From positions 1 to 11,789 of the forward strand of contig JAJYDP010000094.1 in NCBI GenBank assembly GCA_021777365.1: DNA of 11,789 bases. Reading direction: 5' to 3'. The notes below the pieces were generated by a model. It searched no databases and was not told the DNA's origin. It was given only the letters and a program-made list of their open reading frames with translations. Positions 1 to 6,930 of this stretch are shown here, in pieces. The stretch comes from Chloroflexota bacterium (lineage in GTDB: Bacteria > Chloroflexota > Limnocylindria > Limnocylindrales > CSP1-4). Numbering within the stretch: position 1 is the stretch's first letter; the number at the start of each line of letters is the position of its first letter. Made by a program: the position numbers and the translations under genes.

Positions 1-391
1 CGATGCGCACCTCGGCGTTGTTGATCGCGACGGTCCGGGGCGCGGTCACCGTCCTGTACACGGTCGGAAGGACCGCGTTGGGGGTGTTGCAGGTGACGTC
101 GCCGTCGGGATGGATGGTCCACACGATGACGGGAGGCCCGAACGGCCGTTCCGGCGGAGGCGCCCCGAAGCCGGCAGTCTGGGGCGGCGGCTCGCGGCTG
201 ATCTGTGAGAGCGACATGGCGAGCCGCCCGTCGATCTGTGCGGTCAGGGTGCGGGTGACGATCAGCACCACGGCAGCGGCGATGACGAGATACGCCACGC
301 CGACCACGGCCGCGGCGGAGAGGGCCACGCGGACCGACGTGGCCCGGACGTCCTGCCCACGCCGGCCGTCGTGACGGCCGCCTCCGCTCAC
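1..391 (-). CDS. Sensor histidine kinase, N-terminal part (runs off the left edge)
   Basis: This is the first 130 codons of a membrane protein that continues beyond position 1. It starts at GTG 391-389, and that GTG overlaps the TGA of the response regulator gene by 4 nt (GTGA). A GGAG (400-397) lies 5 nt upstream. The product begins with a basic tail of about 20 residues. A strong transmembrane helix follows (about residues 23-47, ending in VLIVTRTL), then TAQIDGRLAMSLSQI and a proline-rich stretch, and then a likely extracytoplasmic part containing VIVWTIHPDGD and a lone Cys. Its position directly after an OmpR-type regulator, plus one N-terminal helix followed by an outside loop, is the usual layout of the partner sensor kinase. 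The HAMP, DHp and ATPase domains lie outside the window, so the kinase identity rests on context. The signal sensed is unknown. Confidence 0.75.
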   Translation of the reverse strand, partial: MSGGGRHDGRRGQDVRATSVRVALSAAAVVGVAYLVIAAAVVLIVTRTLTAQIDGRLAMSLSQISREPPPQTAGFGAPPPERPFGPPVIVWTIHPDGDVTCNTPNAVLPTVYRTVTAPRTVAINNAEVRI

Positions 392-1056
392 GTCGGCTCC
401 AGGCGGTAGCCCGCGCCGCGGACGGTGACGATCCGCACGCCCGCGGCCGGCAGCTTCGCGCGCAGGCGGCTCAGCTGGACGTCGATGGCGTTGGACCCGA
501 GCGGGTCGGTCTCGTCGCGCCACGCGTGCTCCGCGATCGCCTTGCGGTCCACGACCGCGGGCGAACGGCGCATCAGCAACTCGAGGATGTTGTACTCGGT
601 GGCGGTCAGGTTGAGCGGCCGCCCCACGACGGTGATCTCGCGGCGCACTGGATCGAGCGCGAGGGCGCCGCGCTCCACGATCGGGCCGTCCACGCCTCGC
701 GGGCGCCGCTGGAGCGCCCGGATTCGCGCGAGCAGCTCCCCGAAGTCGAAGGGTTTCACCAGGTAGTCGTCCGCGCCAGCGTCCAGTCCCTGGACCCGGT
801 CGGGCGGCGCGTCGCGTGCCGTGAGCATGAGGAGCGCGGTGGGGCGGTCGTTGCGGCGCGCCCACGCGACCACGTCGATCCCGGGCGCGCCAGGCATGCG
901 CCAGTCGATGACGGCCACGTCGTACTCGTAGAACTTGAGCTGCAGGATGGCGTCGTCGCCCCGCTCCACGGCGTCCACCTGGTATCCCTGGTCCTGCAGC
1001 CCCTCGATCAGGACGTCGCGCAGCCCGGGGTCGTCCTCGGCCACCAGGATCCGCAT
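388..1056 (-). CDS. OmpR/PhoB-family two-component response regulator
   Basis: This is a 222-residue DNA-binding response regulator, the normal length for the family. The receiver domain spans residues 1-115. Its acidic pocket is E7/D8/D9, the phospho-acceptor is D51 in VIDWRMPG, the switch residue is T79 in LMLTA, and the conserved lysine is K101 in KPFDFGEL. A winged-helix domain follows (about 125-220) with the family signature LTATEYNILELL and a C-terminal VRGAGYRLE hairpin. I chose the ATG at 1056 because the protein then begins at the first receiver beta strand (MRILVAEDD) and a GGAGG lies 10 nt upstream. An in-frame ATG at 1128 would add 24 residues of no family character. The gene is translationally coupled to the sensor kinase downstream. 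The phosphorylated form presumably binds direct repeats in target promoters; the targets are not visible here. Confidence 0.95.
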   Translation of the reverse strand: MRILVAEDDPGLRDVLIEGLQDQGYQVDAVERGDDAILQLKFYEYDVAVIDWRMPGAPGIDVVAWARRNDRPTALLMLTARDAPPDRVQGLDAGADDYLVKPFDFGELLARIRALQRRPRGVDGPIVERGALALDPVRREITVVGRPLNLTATEYNILELLMRRSPAVVDRKAIAEHAWRDETDPLGSNAIDVQLSRLRAKLPAAGVRIVTVRGAGYRLEPT

Positions 1057-1066
1057 GGCTTCAGGG

Positions 1067-1071
1067 CCTCC
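1067..1071 (-). promoter_or_regulatory. Shine-Dalgarno site deciding the response regulator start
   Basis: CCTCC on the plus strand reads GGAGG on the minus strand and lies 10 nt upstream of the ATG at 1056. It favours that start over the in-frame ATGs at 1119 and 1128, which have no such motif close by. Confidence 0.6.
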
Positions 1072-1131
1072 GGGGGACGCCGGCTGGTGCGGCTCGGTGG
1101 CGAGGGTCGGGTTCGGCATGCATCGCATCCC

Positions 1132-1137
1132 ATTATC
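1132..1137 (-). promoter_or_regulatory. Possible -10 hexamer upstream of the two-component operon
   Basis: GATAAT on the minus strand matches the TATAAT consensus at five of six positions and stands out in GC-rich DNA. It lies about 75 nt upstream of the chosen response regulator start. No TTGACA-like -35 box is seen at 16-18 nt spacing, so the call is weak. If transcription instead began about 7 nt downstream, a leaderless start at the ATG at 1119 would be possible. Confidence 0.3.
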
Positions 1138-1639
1138 TGCGCGGTGGTCGGGCGGCCGATGGGGTGGCGTGCGGGAGTGACAGCTCTGGTCGGCGGAGGG
1201 CCGTCGGCTCCGCAGCCGGCTTCCCGGCAGGCTTCCCGGCCGGGGTCACCGCGGGGGTTGCCGCGGGCATCCCTTCCGGCACCGCAACCAGCGGCGCCTT
1301 CGCGACCGCGGAGGCGCACCGGGCGGCCGGGACAGTCGGCCCGGTCCCCGACGGGAGACCCAGCTGGTCCAGCATCACTCGTTCCCCATGGGCGGCACCT
1401 GCGGAGTCTCGACCCGCCTGCCTTTCGGAACGGTTACGGCGAATCGCCGCCGCCCATTGACGTGTCATCTCGCGCCCGGACGGCGGGGTGCCGGCGCGAA
1501 GGCCCCGGCGGTAACGGCGACGGCACCGGCTCCAGGAGGGGGGCGGCGGTGACGGCGTATCGGTAGTGGCGTTGCGCGACGGCCTTTGCCGCGGCTGCAC
1601 CGTCAGAGTGCCCCGTCCGACCGGGGCCGGCTGCAGAGG

Positions 1640-1656
1640 CGTGCCCTCGGGGCACG
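1640..1656. other. Perfect 7-bp hairpin
   Basis: CGTGCCC is separated by TCG from its exact complement GGGCACG. It lies about 210 nt downstream of the nitroreductase stop, in otherwise gene-free DNA. No T-run follows on either strand, so it is not a standard intrinsic terminator. It could be a transcript-end structure or a chance GC palindrome. Confidence 0.3.
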
Positions 1657-1798
1657 ACAGCGCGGCGTCGCGTGTGCGTGCGGTGGCGCAATCGCACGGT
1701 CGAGTGTCTCAGCCTGGAGGCCGGGACGGCGGTCGTGGCGAAGCGGCACGCACAGGAGGCGGCCCGGCAACACTCCTACCGATACGCTGAGCCCCGGC

Positions 1799-1849
1799 GG
1801 GCGACGGGGCCTGGCGGGCGACGGACCCTGGTGGGCGACGGGGCCTGGC
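1799..1849. repeat. Tandem repeat, 3 x 17 bp
   Basis: Three adjacent 17 bp units occur (1799-1815, 1816-1832, 1833-1849), of the form GGGCGACGGGGCCTGGC. The outer two are identical and the middle one differs at a few positions. The period is not a multiple of three, which fits non-coding DNA. The block lies just beyond the 3' end of the nitroreductase gene. Confidence 0.85.
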
Positions 1850-1863
1850 GGCGGCTGACGCGT

Positions 1864-2445
1864 CTACGACTCCCGCCAGTGCTCTTCGAACACGATCTGC
1901 TCACGCGGGAGTCGCGCCTGTCCAGGCACCGACTTGGGCCGGCGCGCCGCCTCGGTCGGGTGACCGACGGAGACGATCGTCCGCACGAACCAGTCGGCCG
2001 GCAGTCCGAGGATCTCGCGGACCGCGTCCCGCACGTCGGCGCGGATCCAGGAGATCCCTGCGCCGAGTTCGAGCATCGAGGCAGCGATGAGCACCCGTTC
2101 CGCGGCTCGCCCATCGTCGAAGGCATGGGAGATCGCCCGGTCACGGTCTGCCGGAAGCGCGATCGCGATCGCGGTGGCCGCGGTCAGGAGGGGACGGGTC
2201 TGCGGCTGCCCGGCCTCCGCGACCCGTTGCAGGGTCTCCCGACTGCGGATCACGATGAAGCGCCACGGCTGCTGGTTGCTGCTGCTGCCCGACCAGCGCG
2301 CGACCTCGGTGATCGCCTCGAGCGCGGCCGGGTCAAGGGGCTCGTCGGTAAACTCGCGGTACTGCCGGGTGCGGATCAGTGGACGCACCCGGTCGGCGGG
2401 GGAGGCTGGCGGGTTGTCAGGGGTGTTGAACGTCGGCTCGGTCAT
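1864..2445 (-). CDS. Nitroreductase-family flavoprotein
   Basis: This is a 193-residue protein of the FMN-dependent nitroreductase fold, whose members use NAD(P)H to reduce nitro groups, quinones, enones or other small electrophiles. The N-terminal phosphate-binding signature is present (residues 25-38, RTRQYREFTDEPLD), as is the FMN loop SGSSSNQQPWRFIVI (52-66). The helix AAERVLIAASMLELGAGISWI (114-134) and the late VSVGHPTEAARRP turn (159-170) are also typical. Length is normal for the single-domain subgroup. There is no signal peptide, so the enzyme is cytoplasmic. The ATG at 2445 gives a short polar lead before the domain, and only a weak GTGAAG lies upstream. The gene stands alone and is divergent from the esterase gene. 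The substrate cannot be read from sequence; neither a role in drug or quinone detoxification nor a biosynthetic role is excluded. Confidence 0.93.
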   Translation of the reverse strand: MTEPTFNTPDNPPASPADRVRPLIRTRQYREFTDEPLDPAALEAITEVARWSGSSSNQQPWRFIVIRSRETLQRVAEAGQPQTRPLLTAATAIAIALPADRDRAISHAFDDGRAAERVLIAASMLELGAGISWIRADVRDAVREILGLPADWFVRTIVSVGHPTEAARRPKSVPGQARLPREQIVFEEHWRES

Positions 2446-2507
2446 GGCTTCACGCTAGCAGGCACCACAATCCGAGCCGGACCGCCGCGGGCCAGGGACC
2501 GTGGTTG

Positions 2508-2669
2508 GGGGTCTGCCCGGCGCGACACGGCATGGCCCGGGCCCGGCACGGGGTCTGCCGGAGGAAACACGGCACCGCCCGGGTCCGGCACGGGGTCTGC
2601 CGGAGGCGACAAGGCTGTGCCCGGACCCGGCACGGGGTCTGCCGGGCGCAGCGGGTGTACCGTCCCGGG
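2508..2669. repeat. 42-bp tandem repeat, nearly four copies, in a divergent promoter region
   Basis: Units start at 2508, 2550, 2592 and 2634. The first three are full 42 bp and the fourth is partial. Each begins GGGGTCTGCC and the full ones end in CCCGG or TCCGG followed by CAC. Internal positions vary, so the copies have diverged. The block occupies most of the 226 bp between the divergent nitroreductase and esterase starts and ends a few bases before the esterase ATG. The frame upstream of that ATG stays open through the repeat (14-residue units such as GLPEETRHRPGPAR). However, this would place about 57 residues ahead of the membrane anchor, so I treat the repeat as non-coding. Confidence 0.9.
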
Positions 2670-2671
2670 CG

Positions 2672-3901
2672 ATGGACCCGCCACTCACGCGACGCTCCTG
2701 GCTCGGGCATCTCCGCCGGCGAGTTGCGGTGCGCACGATCCTCGCGGTGGGGGCGAGCGCGGCCCTGCTGCTCGCCGGGATCCTGGTCGCGTCTGGCACA
2801 CCGGGTCAGCAGCCGCTCGGCGGCGGCACCGGCCGCCTGGCGTCGGTCCCATCGCCGGCCACCGCGCCGTCGGTGGCGCTCGGCGAACCCGGAGGCACAA
2901 GCCCAGCAGGCACAAGCCCGGCAGGCACGGTCGCCCCGGGCACGAGCCCACCAGGCGCGAGCCCCGCGATCGCGATCGCCGCGGCCCCGTCGTCCGCATC
3001 AGGCACCGCGGCCGCCTCACCGCCGGGCACACCGTCGTCCGGCGGGACGCCGCTCCCACCCCCCTCGTCCGGGCCAGTCCCCGCCGGATCGTTCGCCCAG
3101 TACAACCTCCCGGCGCCGTGGGTCGGCGGCACGTCGCCCTGGGCGAACGTGTGGGTTTACACGCCGGCCGGGTACCGGACATCATCGCCAGCGCGCTACC
3201 CCGTCCTCTACGAGGTGCCGTGGGGAGGGGACGGCTGGGAGAGCGGGATCCACGTCCGCGAGCTCCTCGACACGCTGATCGCGGACGGCACTCTGCCGCC
3301 GTCGCTCATGGTGTTCGTGAATCAGGCCCGCGGCCCGTACCGGCCGAGCGAGTGCGCCAACTCGTCGGACGGGCGTGAGCGCTTCGACACGTACGTGGCC
3401 CAGACGGTGGTCCCCTGGGTGGACGCCCACTTCCGTACCCTGCGCATGTCCCTCGCGCGCACGCTGGTCGGCTTCTCGCAGGGCGGATACTGCGCGCCCA
3501 CCCTCCTGTTCCACCATCCCGACCTGTTCGCGAACGCCGTCTCGTTCAGCGGCTACTTCGTGGCCGGTGTCTGGAGCCCGGACACGAGGCTGGCCTACCT
3601 GCCGTTCGGAGGCAACGCGACGCTGATCGCGAACGATTCACCGGACGTCCTGGCCGGGCGGCTGCCCTCCGCGGTCCGGGCCCGTCTCTTCCTGGTCCTG
3701 GTGGGCACACCGGGCGAAGCCTTCTATGGACCGCAGCTCCAGTCGTTCTCGGGAGCGCTGGCCGGCGCTGGGTGCCAGTTCGTGATCCTGGACAGCAACG
3801 TCGGCCACTCGTGGCGCCAGGTCCGGGTCATGTTCGGGGCGGCCCTGGCGGCCGTCACGCAGCACCAGGCGCAGGCGGGTCTCGTCACGCCGCGCGGTTG
3901 A
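2672..3901 (+). CDS. Membrane-anchored esterase-family alpha/beta-hydrolase
   Basis: This is a 409-residue protein in three parts. A short basic tail (RRSWLGHLRRR) and one transmembrane helix (about 20-42, ILAVGASAALLLAGILVAS) anchor it with the rest outside the cell. A linker of about 95 residues rich in Pro, Ser, Thr, Gly and Ala follows and contains five-residue GTSPA-type repeats (75-99). The catalytic domain (about 141-400) resembles the esterase D/antigen 85-like family. It has the VWVYTPAGY strand, the nucleophile elbow GFSQGG (Ser269) and a late GHSW histidine (His379). The acid is probably Glu349 in GTPGEAF. The likely role is hydrolysis or transfer of an acyl ester at or outside the envelope; the substrate is unknown. 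I chose the ATG at 2672 because it places the anchor at the N-terminus. No strong Shine-Dalgarno is visible. It converges with the methyltransferase gene. Confidence 0.88.
   Translation: MDPPLTRRSWLGHLRRRVAVRTILAVGASAALLLAGILVASGTPGQQPLGGGTGRLASVPSPATAPSVALGEPGGTSPAGTSPAGTVAPGTSPPGASPAIAIAAAPSSASGTAAASPPGTPSSGGTPLPPPSSGPVPAGSFAQYNLPAPWVGGTSPWANVWVYTPAGYRTSSPARYPVLYEVPWGGDGWESGIHVRELLDTLIADGTLPPSLMVFVNQARGPYRPSECANSSDGRERFDTYVAQTVVPWVDAHFRTLRMSLARTLVGFSQGGYCAPTLLFHHPDLFANAVSFSGYFVAGVWSPDTRLAYLPFGGNATLIANDSPDVLAGRLPSAVRARLFLVLVGTPGEAFYGPQLQSFSGALAGAGCQFVILDSNVGHSWRQVRVMFGAALAAVTQHQAQAGLVTPRG
2894..2968 (+). repeat. 15-bp repeats coding the GTSPA-type linker
   Basis: Five consecutive 15 bp units encode GTSPA, GTSPA, GTVAP, GTSPP and GASPA within the hydrolase linker. 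The first two differ at one base and later units are more diverged. The period keeps the frame, so copy-number changes would only lengthen or shorten the spacer between membrane anchor and enzyme. Confidence 0.8.
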
Positions 3902-3966
3902 GCGGCGATCCAACCGATGTGGCCAGGGCGCAACCACGCGCGCGCCGGCATCCTGACCCGGGCGGG

Positions 3967-4014
3967 CACGCTCTTCGACCTGGCGCCGATCACGCTCTTC
4001 GATCTGGCGCCGAT
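3967..4014. repeat. 24-bp direct duplication between convergent genes
   Basis: Two adjacent 24 bp units (3967-3990 and 3991-4014) differ at a single base. Both contain TGGCGCCGAT. They fill nearly half of the 112 bp between the convergent hydrolase and methyltransferase genes, and the second unit abuts the methyltransferase stop codon. No run of T typical of an intrinsic terminator is visible. Confidence 0.85.
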
Positions 4015-4643
4015 CAGGCTGCCCGCAGGCGCGCGAGCCACGCGTACACGTTCCCGGACGGCAGCAGCGTCTCGAGCGTCTCGCCGTCGATGGCATCCAC
4101 CGACCAGCCCTCCCGGAACGCCTGCCGCAGCGCGCCACGCCGCACGCGCTCGGGCCCGTACCCGAACGGGTTCCGGTCGCTCCAGCAGAGCAGGAAGCAC
4201 CGCCCGCCCGGCTCGATCGCGGCCCGCAGGCTCGCCGCGTAGGCGGCCCGGTCGGCGGGCTGCAGCGTGTGGAACAGGCCCACGTCCAGGATCGTGTCGA
4301 ACAATCGACCGAGCTCGGCAACGAGCTCGCCCAGCCGCAGCGCGTTCCACTCGAGGAACGTGGCCGCGCCCGGCCCGATCCCGCGCGTGGCAGCCTTCGC
4401 CCGCGCCCTGGCGATCGCGGCGGCCGCGAAGTCGATCCCCACGACCTCGTGGCCCCGACCGGCGAGGTAGAGCGCCGTCTCGCCGGTCCCGCAGCCCGCG
4501 TCGAGCACCGCGCCAGCGATCAGCCCGGCCTCGGCCAGGCGCACCACGGCGCCCTGGGGCCGGCCGATGTCCCAGGTCGGCGTGCCCTCGTACGCGGTCT
4601 CGAACGCCTTCGCGGTCTTGCCCTCCCCGCGGGACGATCCCAT
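4014..4643 (-). CDS. Class I SAM-dependent methyltransferase
   Basis: This is a 209-residue single-domain Rossmann methyltransferase that would transfer a methyl group from S-adenosylmethionine. An N-terminal TPTWDIGRPQ (21-30) is followed by motif I VLDAGCGTG (46-54) and by the acidic residue ending strand 2 (D71 in VVGIDFA), which binds the ribose hydroxyls. The region FDTILDVGLFHTL (115-127) corresponds to motif IV, and IEPGGRCFLLCWSD (133-146) to motif V and the following strand. The WDIGRPQ start is common in small methyltransferases annotated near the thiopurine/TehB type, but the substrate cannot be assigned. I chose the ATG at 4643 because the family begins there. The open frame continues upstream to 4835 only through a 49 bp repeat whose period breaks the reading frame. 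No clear Shine-Dalgarno is visible. The ABC operon ends 253 nt upstream on the same strand, so co-transcription is uncertain. Confidence 0.92.
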   Translation of the reverse strand: MGSSRGEGKTAKAFETAYEGTPTWDIGRPQGAVVRLAEAGLIAGAVLDAGCGTGETALYLAGRGHEVVGIDFAAAAIARARAKAATRGIGPGAATFLEWNALRLGELVAELGRLFDTILDVGLFHTLQPADRAAYAASLRAAIEPGGRCFLLCWSDRNPFGYGPERVRRGALRQAFREGWSVDAIDGETLETLLPSGNVYAWLARLRAA

Positions 4644-4711
4644 CGGCGAACCGCGCCGCAGCTTCGCGTGCTGCAGACCACCGGCGGGCGCCCTCCGGGC
4701 TGGAGTATGCC

Positions 4712-4809
4712 CCGTCGCGCCCGGCACAGGCCATCCCGGCCGGGCATCAGCGGCGGGCGCCCGTCGCGCCCGGCACAGGCCCTCCGGGCCGGGCATCAGC
4801 GGCGGACGC
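4712..4809. repeat. Tandem repeat, 2 x 49 bp, upstream of the methyltransferase
   Basis: Two units start at 4712 and 4761. Both contain CCGTCGCGCCCGGCACAGGCC and GGGCATCAGCGGCGG, truncated here to their shared cores, and they differ at a few bases. A degenerate third start (CCGTCCGGCA) follows at 4811. The 49 bp period is not a multiple of three, which argues against coding. The block lies between the end of the ABC operon and the methyltransferase start. Confidence 0.85.
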
Positions 4810-4820
4810 CCCGTCCGGCA

Positions 4821-4880
4821 AGCCGGCGCGCCCATCCCGGCCCAGCCGGCGCGCCCCTCCCGGCCGAGCCGGCGCCTCGG
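4821..4880. repeat. 23-bp repeat, about 2.5 copies, just after the ABC operon
   Basis: Units begin AGCCGGCGCG at 4821 and 4844, with a partial copy (AGCCGGCGCC) at 4867. The two full units differ at two positions. They directly follow the 3' end of the exporter operon and adjoin the 49 bp repeat. Confidence 0.8.
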
Positions 4881-4896
4881 GCTGCATGGCGTCGGA

Positions 4897-6930
4897 TCAG
4901 ACGGCTTCGGCCAGCGGCTCCACGAACTGGCTGTTGTACAGCTCCGCGTAGAAGCCCTGGCGCGCCAGCAGCTGCTCGTGCGTGCCCTGCTCCACGATCT
5001 GGCCGTGGTTCATGACCAGGATCTCATCCGCGTCGCGGATCGTCGAAAGCCGGTGCGCGATCACGAACGCGGTCCGGCCCTGCATCAGCCGGGTCATGGC
5101 CCGCTGGACCAGCACCTCGGTGCGCGTGTCGACCGAGCTGGTGGCCTCGTCGAGGATCAGGACCGGCGGGTCGGCCAGGAACGCGCGCGCGATCGTGAGG
5201 AGCTGCCGCTGGCCCTGCGACACGTTCGCGGCCTCGTCGTCGATGACGGTGTCGTAGCCGTGCGCCAGAGTGCGCACGAAGTGGTCGACGTGGGCCGCGC
5301 GGGCGGCCTCCAGGATCTCCTCCTCGGTCGCGTCCTCGCGCCCGTACGCGATGTTCTCGCGGATGGTGCCGCCGAACAGCCACGTGTCCTGGAGAACCAT
5401 GCCGAACGTGCTCCGCAGGTTGTCCCTGCTCATCTCGCGGACATCGATGCCGTCCACCGTGATCCGGCCGTCATCGACGTCGTAGAAGCGCATCAGCAGG
5501 TTGACCAGGGTGGTCTTGCCCGCGCCCGTGGGGCCCACGATGGCCACCGTCTCGCCCGGCTCGACGGCCACGTTCAGGTCATCGATGAGCGGCGTCTGGC
5601 GCTCGTAGCGGAACGCCACGTCCTCGAAGACCACGCGCCCGACCGCCTCCCGCAGGATGCTGGGCTGGGCCGCGTCGGGCACTTCCTCGGGCTCGTCGAG
5701 CAGCTCGAAGACGCGTTCCGCGGAGGCCATCGTGGACTGCAGCACGTTCATGATGCTGGCCACCTGGGTGATCGGCATGGTGAACATGCGCGAGTACTGG
5801 ATGAACGCCTGCACGTCGCCGAGCGTCATGCGGCCGGAAGCCACCTGCACGCCGCCGATCACCGCGATGGCCACGTAGTTGAGGTTGCTGACGAAGTTCA
5901 TCGTCGGCTGGATGATCCCCGAGATGAACTGTGCCCTGAAGCTCGCCTGGTAGAGCGACTCGTTCTCGGCGTCGAAGCGGCGGATCGCGTCCTCGCGGTG
6001 CCCGAACACCTGGACGATGGCGTGGCCAGTGTGGGTCTCCTCCACGCGGCCCGTGATGGCGCCCGTGCGCTCCCACTGGAGGCCGAACTGCGTCTGCGAG
6101 CGCCTCGCGATGAGCGCGGTCGTCACGCCGGCCACGGGCAGGACGAGCAGCGAGAAGAGCGCCAGCAGGGGACTGATCGTAAGCATCATCACCAGCACGC
6201 CGATGACGGTGAAGACCGACGTGAGGATCTGCGTCAGGCTCTGCTGCAGCGTAGTGGAGATGTTGTCGATGTCGTTGGTCACGCGGCTCAGCGTGTCGCC
6301 GTGGGCGTGGCTGTCGAAGTAGCGCAGGGGAAGACGGCCGAGCTTCTCGTCGACCTGGCGCCGCAGCCGGTAGACGGTGCGCTGGGAGACGCCGGCCATG
6401 ATGTAGTACGTTGCCCACTGGAAGAGCGAGCTGAAGACGTAGATCGCCGCCACCACCGCGAGGATGGCGCCCACCGCGCCGAAGTCCACGCCGACGCCGA
6501 CCGACACGTGCATGCCCGAGAGCATGTCCGCGATCTGGCCCTGGCCCTGCGCGCGCAGGGCCTGCTCCACCTGCGCCTGCGAGGTGCCGGCGGGGAAGTG
6601 CTGGCCGAGGTACTTGCCCAGCACTCCCTGGAACAGCAGGTCGGTGGCGTTGGCCAGGATCCTGGGCGCGAGGACCTGGAAGATCACGCCGACGATCGCG
6701 AACACGATGACGATCGCGATCCAGGGTCGCTCCGGGCGCAGTTCTCCGACCAGCCGGCGCAGTGCTCCCCGGAGGTCTTTGGGCTTGCCACCCGGCATCA
6801 TCATGCCGTGACCGCCCGGCCCGAAGCCGCCGCCCATGGGCCCCCGCTGTCCGGGACCGCCGAGGCCCGGACCGAGCGGGCCGCGCGCTGCGCCGCCGGC
6901 GCTGCCGGCTGGCCGCAGCATGCCGCTCAT
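4897..6930 (-). CDS. ABC exporter half-transporter, second subunit (permease-ATPase fusion)
   Basis: This 677-residue half-transporter is longer than the usual 570-620. A Gly/Pro/Met-rich cytoplasmic tail (1-50) precedes a six-helix exporter domain. The first helix (about 70-88) is followed by an extra loop (about 103-150) holding a Gln/Ala-rich segment. The nucleotide-binding domain has Walker A GPTGAGKTT (476-484), Q-loop Q514, signature VSQGQ (580-584, in place of LSGGQ), Walker B LILDE (D594/E595) and switch H636 in VIAHRLST. Its catalytic residues are intact but its signature is altered, the expected complement to the partner encoded upstream. The ATG at 6930 overlaps the partner's TGA (ATGA), and GGAGGAA lies 5 nt upstream. 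The pair probably forms a heterodimeric inner-membrane exporter of drugs or lipophilic compounds; the substrate is unknown. Confidence 0.96.
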   Translation of the reverse strand: MSGMLRPAGSAGGAARGPLGPGLGGPGQRGPMGGGFGPGGHGMMMPGGKPKDLRGALRRLVGELRPERPWIAIVIVFAIVGVIFQVLAPRILANATDLLFQGVLGKYLGQHFPAGTSQAQVEQALRAQGQGQIADMLSGMHVSVGVGVDFGAVGAILAVVAAIYVFSSLFQWATYYIMAGVSQRTVYRLRRQVDEKLGRLPLRYFDSHAHGDTLSRVTNDIDNISTTLQQSLTQILTSVFTVIGVLVMMLTISPLLALFSLLVLPVAGVTTALIARRSQTQFGLQWERTGAITGRVEETHTGHAIVQVFGHREDAIRRFDAENESLYQASFRAQFISGIIQPTMNFVSNLNYVAIAVIGGVQVASGRMTLGDVQAFIQYSRMFTMPITQVASIMNVLQSTMASAERVFELLDEPEEVPDAAQPSILREAVGRVVFEDVAFRYERQTPLIDDLNVAVEPGETVAIVGPTGAGKTTLVNLLMRFYDVDDGRITVDGIDVREMSRDNLRSTFGMVLQDTWLFGGTIRENIAYGREDATEEEILEAARAAHVDHFVRTLAHGYDTVIDDEAANVSQGQRQLLTIARAFLADPPVLILDEATSSVDTRTEVLVQRAMTRLMQGRTAFVIAHRLSTIRDADEILVMNHGQIVEQGTHEQLLARQGFYAELYNSQFVEPLAEAV

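Larger units (their letters stand above)
1057..1863. other. Gene-free low-complexity stretch between nitroreductase and response regulator
   Basis: About 800 nt separate the 3' end of the nitroreductase gene from the response regulator start. Several frames are open, but their translations are Arg/Pro/Ala/Gly-rich with no recognisable domain, no convincing ribosome binding site and no conserved-looking core, as expected of chance frames in high-GC DNA. The stretch does hold a three-copy 17 bp repeat, a perfect 7 bp hairpin at 1640-1656, a 12 bp near-duplicate around 1216-1240 and the possible -10 box at 1132-1137. I see no RNA gene. Confidence 0.6.

Noticed and set aside
1133..1375. A small minus-strand frame beginning MLDQLGLPSGTG after a purine-rich GGGGAACGAG
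   Set aside because: The start looks tolerable, but the product is a repetitive Pro/Ala/Lys chain that ends in DNA likely to hold the response regulator promoter. There is no independent support for coding.
1640..1656. An intrinsic terminator for the nitroreductase gene
   Set aside because: The 7-bp stem is perfect, but it is over 200 nt from the stop and no T-run follows it.
2160..2176. GCGATCGC octamers (also near 2966) as a possible HIP1-like genome signature
   Set aside because: Only a few copies occur, inside coding DNA, and such words are common by chance at this GC content.
2508..2669. A CRISPR array
   Set aside because: The units are contiguous 42-bp tandem copies with no unique spacers, and no cas gene is present.
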